10,344 bases of DNA, taken from Paracoccaceae bacterium (GTDB taxonomy: Bacteria; Pseudomonadota; Alphaproteobacteria; Rhodobacterales; Rhodobacteraceae). Each line of letters begins with the position of its first letter. Position 1 is the first letter of the stretch. The stretch is taken from NCBI GenBank assembly GCA_024742655.1, contig JANSYB010000033.1, forward strand, positions 1-10,344, in the 5' to 3' direction. The position numbers were made by a program, and so were the translations under genes. Of this stretch, positions 1 through 6,162 are shown piece after piece. The notes beneath the pieces were generated by a model. The model was given only the letters and a program-made list of their open reading frames with translations. It ran no database searches and was not told where the DNA came from.

Positions 1-59
1 CGGTTTTCATCATGGGCACGCTGGCCGTCGGCACCATGATGGGCGGAGGTGCGGCATGA
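1..59 (+). CDS. C-terminal end of a hydrophobic protein, candidate arginine/ornithine transporter (partial)
   Basis: Only the last 18 codons are present, in the frame that ends with the TGA at 57-59. The tail is very hydrophobic and small-residue rich (Val-Phe-Ile-Met-Gly-Thr-Leu-Ala, then Gly/Ala/Met), as expected for the end of a membrane helix. Its stop overlaps the arcA start in an ATGA, so the two genes are probably translationally coupled in one operon. An arginine/ornithine antiporter (ArcD or a YfcC-like carrier) is the usual neighbour of arcABC, so a transporter is a reasonable guess. The fragment itself is too short to prove the family. Confidence 0.55.
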   Translation, partial: VFIMGTLAVGTMMGGGAA

Positions 60-1279
60 GCGATCTTGGCGTCCATTCCGAAACCGGGCAGTTGCGCCAG
101 GTGATTGTCTGCAAACCCGGCCTGGCACACCGGCGCCTGACACCCGAGAACTGCCAGGACCTTCTGTTCGATGACGTGTTCTGGGTGAAACAGGCGCAAA
201 AGGATCACGACATGTTCGCCGATCTGATGCGCGGTGAAGGGGTCGAGGTTCTCGACACCGGCGTCCTGTTGGGCGAAACGCTCGACATCCCCGACGCCCG
301 CGCCTGGATACTGGACCATCGCATCACGCCTGCGGAAATCGGCGTTGGCATGCTGACCGATCTGCGCGCCTGGATGAATGAATTGCCCGGGCCGGACCTC
401 GCCAGGTTCCTGATCGGTGGCCTGACCGTGGATGATCTGCCATTCGAGCCCACGGGCATGTTCGGCAGTTACCTCGGGCGGCTTGGATTCGTGCTGCCGC
501 CCCTGCCCAACATGCTGTTCACGCGGGACAACAGCGCCTGGATCTATTCCGGCGTGACGCTCAACCCGATGTATTGGCATGCGCGGCGCCCCGAGACCCT
601 GTTGACGGCGGCGATCTACCGGTTTCATCCGGCCTTTGCCGACCGCGTCGAGGTGCTCTGGGGGGATCCCGCACGCGATTTCGGCCTCGCCACGGTCGAA
701 GGCGGGGACGTGATGCCCGTCGGTGACGGGCTCGTTCTGATCGGCATGGGCGAACGCACCTCGCCACAGGGCGTGGGGCTTCTGGCCGAGGCCCTTTTCG
801 ATCAGGGCCGGGCGACACGGGTTCTGGCCTGCCAGATGCCCAAGGATCGCGCGGCCATGCATCTGGACACCGTGTTCACGTTCTGCGGTGGCGACGTGGT
901 GACCAGTTTCACCGAGGTCGCGGCGGAATTGACCGTCTACGATCTGCACCCCGGCGAAGGCCGCGCACCGCTTGACATCCGGCGGCTCGACCGCCCGCTC
1001 TTCGACGTGATCGCCAAAGCGATGGGGTTCAGGAAACTCAATGTCGTGCCCACGGGCGGCGCGGATGCGTTCGAGGCCTCCCGCGAACAATGGAACGACG
1101 GCAACAACGTCCTTGCGATCCGTCCGGGCCTCGTCATCGGCTACGACCGCAACGACGACACCAACGCGGCCTTGCGCGCAGAAGGCATCGAGGTGCTCGA
1201 AGCGCCCGGGGCCGAGCTTGGGCGCGGTCGCGGCGGCGGGCGCTGCATGAGCTGTCCCACCATACGCGACCCGGCATAA
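56..1279 (+). CDS. arcA: Arginine deiminase
   Basis: Cytoplasmic enzyme that hydrolyses L-arginine to L-citrulline and ammonia, the first step of the arginine deiminase pathway. At 407 residues it has the usual family length. The N-terminus has the family opening [18 protein letters not shown] (residues 5-22). The catalytic set of the guanidine-modifying fold is visible: Asp158 in FTRD, Glu215 and Asp218 in EGGD, His269 and Asp271 in MHLD, and the nucleophile Cys397 in GGRCMSCP near the C-terminus. A second cysteine, Cys400, stands where many homologues have another residue. The start is set by GGAGGT at 45-50, five bases before the ATG, and by overlap with the upstream stop. arcB follows after 10 bases. 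Family assignment is very secure. Confidence 0.97.
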   Translation: MSDLGVHSETGQLRQVIVCKPGLAHRRLTPENCQDLLFDDVFWVKQAQKDHDMFADLMRGEGVEVLDTGVLLGETLDIPDARAWILDHRITPAEIGVGMLTDLRAWMNELPGPDLARFLIGGLTVDDLPFEPTGMFGSYLGRLGFVLPPLPNMLFTRDNSAWIYSGVTLNPMYWHARRPETLLTAAIYRFHPAFADRVEVLWGDPARDFGLATVEGGDVMPVGDGLVLIGMGERTSPQGVGLLAEALFDQGRATRVLACQMPKDRAAMHLDTVFTFCGGDVVTSFTEVAAELTVYDLHPGEGRAPLDIRRLDRPLFDVIAKAMGFRKLNVVPTGGADAFEASREQWNDGNNVLAIRPGLVIGYDRNDDTNAALRAEGIEVLEAPGAELGRGRGGGRCMSCPTIRDPA

Positions 1280-1289
1280 GGAGGAGACA

Positions 1290-2291
1290 ATGGGCTACAA
1301 TCTGAAGAACCGGCACTTCCTGAGCTTGCGGGATTTCTCTCCGGCCGAGATCGGTTTCCTGCTGAAACTCTCGGCGGATCTGAAGGCCGCGAAATACGCC
1401 GGTACCGAACGCGCGTTGCTGAAGGGCAAGGAAATCGCGCTGATCTTCGAGAAAGACAGCACGCGAACCCGCGCCGGTTTCGAGGTCGCAGCCCACGACC
1501 AGGGGGCGAATGTCACCTACCTGGGGCCGACCGGCTCTCATATCGGGCGCAAGGAAACGGTCAAGGACACCGCCCGCGTGCTCGGCCGCATGTTCGACGG
1601 GATCGAATACCGTGGCTTTGGCCAGGACGTGGTCGAGCAATTGGCCGCCCATGCCCGCGTACCCGTCTGGAACGGTCTGACGGACGAATTTCACCCCACC
1701 CAGGTTCTGGCCGATTTCCTGACGATGCAAGAGCACGCGAACAAGCCGTTGCGCGATATCGCTTTCACGTTCATGGGCGACGCCGGCAACAACATGGGTG
1801 ACAGCCTGCTGATCGGCGGCGCGAAAATGGGGATGGACGTCAGGTTATGCGCCCCGCGTGAATGCTGGCCCGCCACGGTGATCGAGGCCGAAGCACGAAG
1901 CATCGCCCAGTCGACCGGCGCGCGCCTCATGGTTTCGGACAATGTCGAGGAGGCGACACTGGGGGCCGATTTCATCTACACCGATGTCTGGGTTTCGATG
2001 GGCGAGCCCAAGGAGAGATGGCGCGAGCGGATAGACCTTCTGAAACCCTACCAGGTCACCGCAAGGGTCATGGCCGATACCGGCAATCCGCGCACGCGGT
2101 TCATGCATTGCCTGCCGGCCTTCCATAACGCCGAAACCGAGATGGGCGCCCAGATCGAGAAGGAATTCGGCCTGTCCGAGATGGAGGTCACGGACGAGGT
2201 TTTCGAAAGTGAAGCCTCTATCGTCTTCGACCAGGCCGAGAACCGGTTGCACACGATCAAGGCGGTACTGGTCGCCACGATGGGGGCCTGA
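1290..2291 (+). CDS. arcB: Ornithine carbamoyltransferase, probably catabolic
   Basis: Cytoplasmic transcarbamylase interconverting citrulline plus phosphate with ornithine plus carbamoyl phosphate. The 333 residues contain every family signature: the carbamoyl-phosphate loop STRTR (57-61), HPTQ (135-138), the ornithine-side loop DVWVSMGE (232-239) and the catalytic HCLP (273-276). An AAGGAGGAG ribosome site lies a few bases before the ATG. Sequence alone does not separate the catabolic ArcB from the anabolic ArgF. Its place between arcA and arcC, with 10- and 3-base gaps, argues for the catabolic direction, feeding carbamoyl phosphate to carbamate kinase. The family is certain; the direction is inferred from context. 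Confidence 0.95.
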   Translation: MGYNLKNRHFLSLRDFSPAEIGFLLKLSADLKAAKYAGTERALLKGKEIALIFEKDSTRTRAGFEVAAHDQGANVTYLGPTGSHIGRKETVKDTARVLGRMFDGIEYRGFGQDVVEQLAAHARVPVWNGLTDEFHPTQVLADFLTMQEHANKPLRDIAFTFMGDAGNNMGDSLLIGGAKMGMDVRLCAPRECWPATVIEAEARSIAQSTGARLMVSDNVEEATLGADFIYTDVWVSMGEPKERWRERIDLLKPYQVTARVMADTGNPRTRFMHCLPAFHNAETEMGAQIEKEFGLSEMEVTDEVFESEASIVFDQAENRLHTIKAVLVATMGA

Positions 2292-2294
2292 GCC

Positions 2295-3218
2295 ATGCTG
2301 GTCGTCGCGGCCCTGGGCGGAAATGCCCTGCTCAGGCGGGGGCAGGCCCTGACCGCCGAGAACCAGCGCGAGAATGCCCGCGCCGCGGCCGGCGCGCTGG
2401 CCGGGATCGTGCGCGCGGGGCATGACCTCGTGATAACCCATGGCAATGGTCCACAGGTCGGACTTTTGGCGCTTCAGGGCTTGGCCTACAAACCCGACGA
2501 GGCCTATCCCCTCGACGTGATGGGGGCCGAGACCGAAGGCATGATCGGCTATCTCATCGAGCAGGAACTGGAAAACGCGCTCGACCATGACCGCGCGGTC
2601 GTCACGCTTCTGACCCAGATCCGCGTGGACCCTGACGATCCGGCCTTTGCAAAGCCGGCGAAATTCGTCGGGCCCGTCTACGACCGGCAAGAGGCCGAGA
2701 CCCTGGCACAACGGCATGGCTGGTCCATCGCGCAGGACGGCGATCACTGGCGCCGCGTCGTCCCCTCGCCCGCCCCGGTCGAAATCCCCGATCTCAAGGC
2801 GATCCGGCAGTTGCTGATCCACGGCACGATCGTGATCTGCGCGGGCGGCGGCGGGATACCGGTGATGGCCCGGCCCGATGGCGGACTGACCGGCGTGGAG
2901 GCCGTGATCGACAAGGATGCCGCCAGCCGACTGCTGGCCGAGGCCCTTGGGGCCGACGCGCTTTTGATGCTGACCGACGTGGACGGGATCATGCGGGATT
3001 TCGGCACCGACCGGGCACGGCGCATCGGTCATCTTACACCACAAGAGGCGCGCGCACTTGATTTGCCCGACGGCTCGATGGGCCCCAAGGCGGCTGCCGC
3101 GGCGCGTTTTGCAGACAGTGCGACGGGCCGGTGGGCCGCGATCGGCAAACTGGACGATGCCCTCGGCCTGATACTGGGCTCGGCCGGAACCCGCATCGCC
3201 ACCGCCCCGCCCGCCTGA
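2295..3218 (+). CDS. arcC: Carbamate kinase
   Basis: Cytoplasmic amino-acid-kinase-family enzyme that uses carbamoyl phosphate to phosphorylate ADP, giving ATP, ammonia and CO2; it is the energy-yielding last step of the pathway. At 307 residues it has the usual length. Visible motifs are ALGGNALL (6-13), VITHGNGPQVG (46-56), DVMGAETEGM (74-83), FVGPVY (124-129), CAGGGGIPV (182-190), VIDKDAAS with Lys207/Asp208 (204-211), LTDVDGI (226-232) and GSMGPK with Lys265 (260-265). The ATG lies three bases after the arcB stop, with no strong ribosome site of its own, so translation is probably coupled. The gene converges on the small - strand gene, whose stop is only six bases away. Confidence 0.96.
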   Translation: MLVVAALGGNALLRRGQALTAENQRENARAAAGALAGIVRAGHDLVITHGNGPQVGLLALQGLAYKPDEAYPLDVMGAETEGMIGYLIEQELENALDHDRAVVTLLTQIRVDPDDPAFAKPAKFVGPVYDRQEAETLAQRHGWSIAQDGDHWRRVVPSPAPVEIPDLKAIRQLLIHGTIVICAGGGGIPVMARPDGGLTGVEAVIDKDAASRLLAEALGADALLMLTDVDGIMRDFGTDRARRIGHLTPQEARALDLPDGSMGPKAAAAARFADSATGRWAAIGKLDDALGLILGSAGTRIATAPPA

Positions 3219-3223
3219 GCGGG
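3210..3223 (+). terminator. Possible weak hairpin terminator at the end of arcC
   Basis: CCCGC-CTGA-GCGGG forms a five-base-pair all-GC stem with a four-base loop that contains the arcC stop codon. No T-run follows on either strand, so it is at best a weak or factor-dependent terminator in the convergent arcC / - strand gene junction. Confidence 0.3.
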
Positions 3224-3224
3224 A

Positions 3225-3479
3225 TCATGTATTCGCCGCCAGGCCCCAGTGATCGCGCAATTCCGCAATGACCCGGGTCGGCAGATTGTGATAGCGGGCG
3301 ATTTCGCTGTCACTCAACCCGTAATCAACGAAGGCCGAAAGGGCCGCCCGCGGCGCCATGCCAAGCGTTTCGGCAATCTTTCGGCGCCGTTTCGCATCCA
3401 GCGACGTCCCCGCAAGATCACGATCAAGAGTATCGCTCAACATCCAGTCCTTCAGCATTCGCATGTGACTTTCCGCCAT
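3225..3479 (-). CDS. Small helix-turn-helix-like protein of unknown function
   Basis: I do not recognise a named family. The protein has 84 residues from the ATG at 3479; an in-frame TTG three bases upstream could add one residue. It is basic and helical. The N-terminal half has a cluster Lys-Arg-Arg-Arg-Lys. The C-terminal half, Tyr-Gly-Leu-Ser-Asp-Ser-Glu-Ile-Ala-Arg-Tyr followed by a second helix ending in Asp-His-Trp-Gly-Leu, looks like a helix-turn-helix (the LSDSEIARY type seen in DNA-binding domains). No ribosome site is strong; TAGG lies about eight bases upstream. A Crp/Fnr-type dyad (3511-3524) sits 31 bases upstream of the ATG. The gene could encode a small DNA-binding accessory factor, but that is inference. 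Both coding status and function are less sure than for its neighbours. Confidence 0.65.
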   Translation of the reverse strand: MAESHMRMLKDWMLSDTLDRDLAGTSLDAKRRRKIAETLGMAPRAALSAFVDYGLSDSEIARYHNLPTRVIAELRDHWGLAANT

Positions 3480-3510
3480 CAAAGCCTACCCACGAAAGAT
3501 TGGCCGCGCT

Positions 3511-3524
3511 TTTACACACGTTAA
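3511..3524. promoter_or_regulatory. Crp/Fnr-type dyad, site 1 (upstream of CBS gene and of the divergent small gene)
   Basis: TTTAC-ACAC-GTTAA is a 14-base dyad with ten-base symmetry of the form TTNAC-N4-GTNAA. It lies in the divergent region 31 bases from the - strand ATG (3479) and 133 bases from the + strand CBS ATG (3658). The same pattern occurs at 5305-5318 and 10178-10191. The spacing and symmetry match Crp/Fnr-superfamily operators, but the half-site is not the FNR one (TTGAT). The regulator at 4150-4923 is the obvious candidate binder; this is inference. Confidence 0.55.
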
Positions 3525-3546
3525 CGCAAATCTACCCGTTCGCCAG

Positions 3547-3552
3547 CACACT
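3547..3552 (+). promoter_or_regulatory. Candidate -10 element for the CBS gene
   Basis: CACACT lies exactly where a -10 hexamer would fall if dyad site 1 is centred at -41.5 (class II activation), which puts +1 near 3559. It shares A2, A4 and T6 with TATAAT. The dodecin promoter has CAGACT at the same distance from its dyad. No -35 box is evident, as expected for an activated promoter. This is inference from spacing only. Confidence 0.3.
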
Positions 3553-3657
3553 GTTACGGGTGATGCTTGAACCGCGCGCCGATGCCCGCTCTTTTCAGGC
3601 CGACCGGCGCGAGCCAAAGCGCACGCCATCTCCTGACAGGCAACAGGAGGACGGAGT

Positions 3658-4089
3658 ATGCGAATCAGAAAAATCATGTCCGAACCCGTTATCTCGATCA
3701 CATCGGAAGATGCGATCATCAAGGCAGCGGACCTGATGCGACGCCACGCCATCGGTATCCTGCCGGTTCTGGAGAGTTGGTGCCCCGTCGGCGTCATCAC
3801 TGATCGTGATATCGTCATACGGGCGGTTGCCGACCCCGAGAGGGCGCTGGACCAGGCGGTCAGGGCCGTGATGTCACGGGACCCGATTTCGTGCCAGGCC
3901 GATCAGACAATTGCCGAAGCAGCCGCCGTCATGGGCGACGAGCAGGTCAGGCGCGTGCTGGTTCTCGACAGATCAGAGCACCTTGTCGGTGTTCTGACGG
4001 TCGGCGATATCGCCAGGGAGGTCTCGGAGGAGCTGGCCGGTCAGGCTCTCGGCGAGATTGTCGAGTTTCGCAAAAACCCCGACCGGTGA
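3658..4089 (+). CDS. Two-CBS-domain protein
   Basis: Stand-alone cytoplasmic protein of 143 residues made of a tandem CBS pair (Bateman module): CBS1 at about residues 7-57 (MSEPVISITSEDAIIKAADLM, then GVITDRDIV) and CBS2 at about 72-125 (MSRDPISCQADQTIAEAAAVM, then GVLTVGDIA). Such modules bind adenosyl ligands (AMP, ATP, SAM, NADH), dimerise, and report energy or redox state to partners. No catalytic domain is attached. AGGAGG at 3645-3650 lies seven bases before the ATG and fixes the start. A Crp/Fnr-type dyad stands upstream. Stand-alone CBS proteins in hypoxia or dormancy regulons (for example Hrp1 of Mycobacterium tuberculosis) are a plausible parallel, not proof. The ligand and partner cannot be read from the sequence. 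Confidence 0.9.
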   Translation: MRIRKIMSEPVISITSEDAIIKAADLMRRHAIGILPVLESWCPVGVITDRDIVIRAVADPERALDQAVRAVMSRDPISCQADQTIAEAAAVMGDEQVRRVLVLDRSEHLVGVLTVGDIAREVSEELAGQALGEIVEFRKNPDR

Positions 4090-4149
4090 GCATCACCGAA
4101 ACGCAGGCGCACGACGCCCCTCCCCCCGGTCAGAACGTCCCTGACGGCG

Positions 4150-4923
4150 TCAGCTGCAATTCCTCAATGGCGGAGGCGCGTCATCCGGCATGATCTCCTT
4201 GCGCAAATCATCGGGATCGATCTCGGCGAGGTCCGCAAGCCTGTCGATATCCCGGATCGTGATATCCATGTGATCGCTGACATCGAGAATACCGTTGCGT
4301 TCAAATCGCCGCAGAGTGCGGCAGATATGGACAGAAGATAATCCGCACAGATCGCCGAGTTGCTGTTGGTTCATCGGAATATGGAATTCCTTGACCTCCG
4401 GCAAACCCTGACCGGTCGATCTGAGGCAAAGTTCGCACAGCGCATAGGCGATGATGGTCTCTGCCCCGCCCTTGCCCAAACGCAGCATGCGTTCGGACAT
4501 GCGTGCCCAGGCCGCTCCGGTTTCCTGATGGAGCGCGCCCACGATGTCGGGATTGTCATCGACAAACCGAAGCCACGTGCCGCGCGGGATCGCGGCATAG
4601 GTCACGTCGCTGAGGGTCTCGACCTCAACCGCGCTGATATCCACATCCGCGGAAGCCGGATCCAGGATGTTGCCCGACAGCAGGATGTCGACGATCAGGC
4701 GGTTGCCTTCCATTGTGAACTTGGAAACGCAAAGCCACCCCGACACCATCAGATACACGCAATCGCTTTCTTCTCCTTCAAGCTTGATCACGGCTTTTGC
4801 GGGGTGGTTTTGCAGATGCGTCCTGATCAAAGCCGACATCCGGTGTGCGGCTTTCGACTCTTCCTTGATCCCGGCTGGAAGCACGAACGCGTCGCGATTG
4901 GCATAAAGAATGCGAGCAGACAT
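4150..4923 (-). CDS. Crp/Fnr-family transcriptional regulator
   Basis: Cytoplasmic DNA-binding regulator of 257 residues. An N-terminal extension (1-40) is followed by a cyclic-nucleotide-binding-like beta barrel (about 41-120, with LEGEESDCVYLMVSGWLCVS), a long dimer helix (about 125-170) and a Crp-type winged helix-turn-helix (about 175-225). The helix-turn-helix is at 185-212 (MNQQQLGDLCGLSSVHICRTL onward). The recognition helix has Val-His where FNR has Glu-Thr, and keeps the conserved Arg202. There is no N-terminal FNR-type [4Fe-4S] cysteine cluster. Cysteines at 55, 65, 163, 166 (CxxC), 193, 201 and 256 could be redox-active, but this is not shown. The barrel lacks an obvious cAMP-site signature, so the effector is unknown. 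GGGGG lies about seven bases upstream of the ATG. The gene is convergent with the CBS gene and divergent from the phasin run. Confidence 0.93.
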   Translation of the reverse strand: MSARILYANRDAFVLPAGIKEESKAAHRMSALIRTHLQNHPAKAVIKLEGEESDCVYLMVSGWLCVSKFTMEGNRLIVDILLSGNILDPASADVDISAVEVETLSDVTYAAIPRGTWLRFVDDNPDIVGALHQETGAAWARMSERMLRLGKGGAETIIAYALCELCLRSTGQGLPEVKEFHIPMNQQQLGDLCGLSSVHICRTLRRFERNGILDVSDHMDITIRDIDRLADLAEIDPDDLRKEIMPDDAPPPLRNCS

Positions 4924-5385
4924 ATTTGGGCCCCCGTTATTTGAAAAATATCTTTAGTTTAGCACGGATCGGGAACGCGATGCCACCGGAGCGGGCATTT
5001 TCGTCCGTGTCGGGCGGGGTCGAGGGGCTATTTAACGGCAAGTTTCCGCTTGAACGACACTCAGGATGCCCCGCAGCGGATCGCAGCGTCGGAACGCCCC
5101 CATCCTGGCTTCCATGTGGCTGTTTCGGGCTGGAAAGGCATGGCACGCGGGGGCAAAGGGCAAACCGCGCGACCGGACCAAATGATCCGATGCCATGGCA
5201 AGGGCGCGGGCCCGTGTCTGACGGTCTTGCACACTCGAATCGTGACGCGTCCAGCCCGGCAAAACACCCAAGGCCGAACCACGGGCGCACTCATGTGCCA
5301 CGCTTTTACGCAGGTTAATGCGACACCCCGCCCCTTCCCGTCACCTTCATGTCCAGACTGCCCCTGACCTGGCCCGGAGGATGAA
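4924..5385. other. 462-base intergenic region between the regulator and the phasin run
   Basis: No convincing gene is present. Open frames exist on both strands, but they overlap one another, are Arg/Pro/His rich and lack good ribosome sites. The first 45 bases (about 4924-4970) are AT-rich compared with the rest and probably hold the regulator's promoter, read leftward. The right end holds dyad site 2 (5305-5318) and the phasin ribosome site. The stretch at about 5040-5300 has no feature I can name; a small RNA or a long 5' leader is possible but unsupported. Confidence 0.5.
5305..5318. promoter_or_regulatory. Crp/Fnr-type dyad, site 2 (upstream of the phasin run)
   Basis: TTTAC-GCAG-GTTAA fits TTNAC-N4-GTNAA. 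It ends 67 bases before the phasin ATG. Its left flank CGCT is shared with site 1 and its right flank ATGCGAC with site 3. No clear -10 hexamer falls at the class II distance; CAGACT at 5354-5359 is 13 bases too far, so the promoter geometry here may differ. Confidence 0.55.
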
Positions 5386-5817
5386 ATGGCGACCGATCCG
5401 AAGACCCCTTTGACCGACATCATGGACCAAGCCCGCGGCATGCTTGCCACCAATCCGATGCTTGCGCCGCAGATGGAACAATTCTGGAAAGCTCAGGAAG
5501 ATGTCCTCAAAGAAGCCCGGACATTTTCCGAGGCATGGTTTCAACGCCGACAGGAAGCGGCGCAATCAGCCCTCGACGCGGTGCGCGACATCAACGGTAA
5601 CGGTGCCGACCCCTCGATGGCCATGTCCGCCATCATCGATTGGCAGCAACACTCATTCCAGCGGCTGACCGAAGACATGCAGCAATGGGTCGATCTTTGC
5701 ACGCGTTGCGCCGGCTGCATGACCTCAGCCGAGGTCGAGGCGGGCAAGGAAGGCGCGAAAAAGGTCGCCAAACGCGCGAAATCAACCGCCAAGACGAAAC
5801 ATGCAACCCCGGTGTGA
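5386..5817 (+). CDS. Phasin-like protein with CxxCxxC motif and basic tail
   Basis: A 143-residue, mostly alpha-helical protein. The N-terminal part (about 10-60) is amphipathic, with MEQFWKAQEDVLKEARTFSEAWF, followed by a region resembling phasins (about 50-112). Phasins coat polyhydroxyalkanoate granules; some act as stress proteins. The C-terminus (about 119-140) is rich in Lys/Ala (GAKKVAKRAKSTAKTKHA), like the histone-like tails of PhaF-type phasins, which can bind DNA. A CxxCxxC motif (Cys105, Cys108, Cys111) is unusual for a phasin and might bind a metal. GGAGG at 5376-5380, five bases before the ATG, fixes the start. It is the first gene of a run with the 95-residue protein, the exported protein and the bacterioferritin-like protein. 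The phasin call rests on general resemblance, and no PHA synthase is in the window. Confidence 0.7.
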   Translation: MATDPKTPLTDIMDQARGMLATNPMLAPQMEQFWKAQEDVLKEARTFSEAWFQRRQEAAQSALDAVRDINGNGADPSMAMSAIIDWQQHSFQRLTEDMQQWVDLCTRCAGCMTSAEVEAGKEGAKKVAKRAKSTAKTKHATPV

Positions 5818-5834
5818 CCCACAAGGGGCCACAC
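5812..5834 (+). other. Possible intra-operon hairpin after the phasin gene
   Basis: GTGTG (5812-5816) can pair with CACAC (5830-5834), and CCC (5818-5820) with GGG (5825-5827), giving an imperfect stem that includes the phasin stop codon. A T6 run follows only after about ten bases (5845-5850), so it is not a standard terminator. It may tune readthrough or mRNA stability within the run. Weak evidence. Confidence 0.2.
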
Positions 5835-5873
5835 GGAACCGCCGTTTTTTCAACTCGAAAGGGAGACGATCAG

Positions 5874-6161
5874 ATGGATGACAAGAGCGCATATCGTCAG
5901 AAACTCGAGGCGCGCCTCGATCAATGGCGCGCTGACATAGACAAGCTGGAGGCGAAAGCGGCCGAACTCGGTGCGGACGCACGGATACAGTACCAGAACC
6001 AGGTCGAAGAGCTGCGCCAGAAGCAGGACCAGACGCGCGAGAAACTCGAGGAACTCGACAAAGCCAGCGACGAGTCATGGGAAGACCTCAAAGGCGGGTT
6101 CGAGAAGGCCTGGGATGACCTCGGCACGGCTGTCAAGAACGCAACGGAAAGGTTCGGTTGA
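5874..6161 (+). CDS. 95-residue coiled-coil protein, sll1863-like stress protein
   Basis: A small, highly charged, cytoplasmic helical protein with no signal peptide. Residues 8-66 form a heptad-like coiled coil (LEARLDQWRADIDKLEAKAAEL, then VEELRQKQDQTREKLEELD). The C-terminus has a tryptophan-bearing amphipathic segment SWEDLKGGFEKAWDDLGTAV (residues 68-87; Trp69 and Trp80, 11 apart). It resembles the small coiled-coil stress proteins typified by cyanobacterial sll1863; the function is not established. The ATG at 5874 is preferred because GGGAGA lies about seven bases upstream. A longer in-frame reading would overlap the phasin gene. It follows the phasin gene by 56 bases and the next gene starts two bases after its own, so the genes are probably co-transcribed. 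Confidence 0.85.
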   Translation: MDDKSAYRQKLEARLDQWRADIDKLEAKAAELGADARIQYQNQVEELRQKQDQTREKLEELDKASDESWEDLKGGFEKAWDDLGTAVKNATERFG

Positions 6162-6162
6162 G

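Noticed and set aside
1845..3044. Long - strand open frame (399 codons) opposite arcB and arcC
   Set aside because: Antisense shadow of two certain enzymes; His/Gly/Asp-rich composition with no domain.
4141..4153. Palindrome CTGACGGCGTCAG at the 3' end of the regulator gene
   Set aside because: The hairpin would have a three-base loop and five-base stem with no T-run on either side, and it overlaps coding sequence; too weak to call a terminator.
4941..4954. FNR-box-like TTGAA-AAAT-ATCTT just upstream of the regulator gene
   Set aside because: Only seven of ten positions match TTGAT-N4-ATCAA, in an AT-rich promoter stretch where chance matches are likely; it also does not fit the local TTNAC-N4-GTNAA pattern.
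4926..5318. + strand open frame (130 codons) in the gap before the phasin gene
   Set aside because: Competing frames exist on both strands in the same DNA, composition is Arg/Pro/His-rich, there is no good ribosome site, and it overlaps dyad site 2.
5354..5359. CAGACT shared with the dodecin promoter as a -10 for the phasin run
   Set aside because: It is 13 bases further from its dyad than the dodecin CAGACT, so it does not fit the same promoter geometry.
5640..5873. Upstream extension of the 95-residue coiled-coil protein
   Set aside because: It overlaps the phasin coding region in another frame; the ATG at 5874 has its own ribosome site and begins the family-like sequence.
5971..6162. Upstream extension of the exported protein
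   Set aside because: It would bury the signal peptide and overlaps the 95-residue gene; the ATG at 6163 starts a standard signal sequence.
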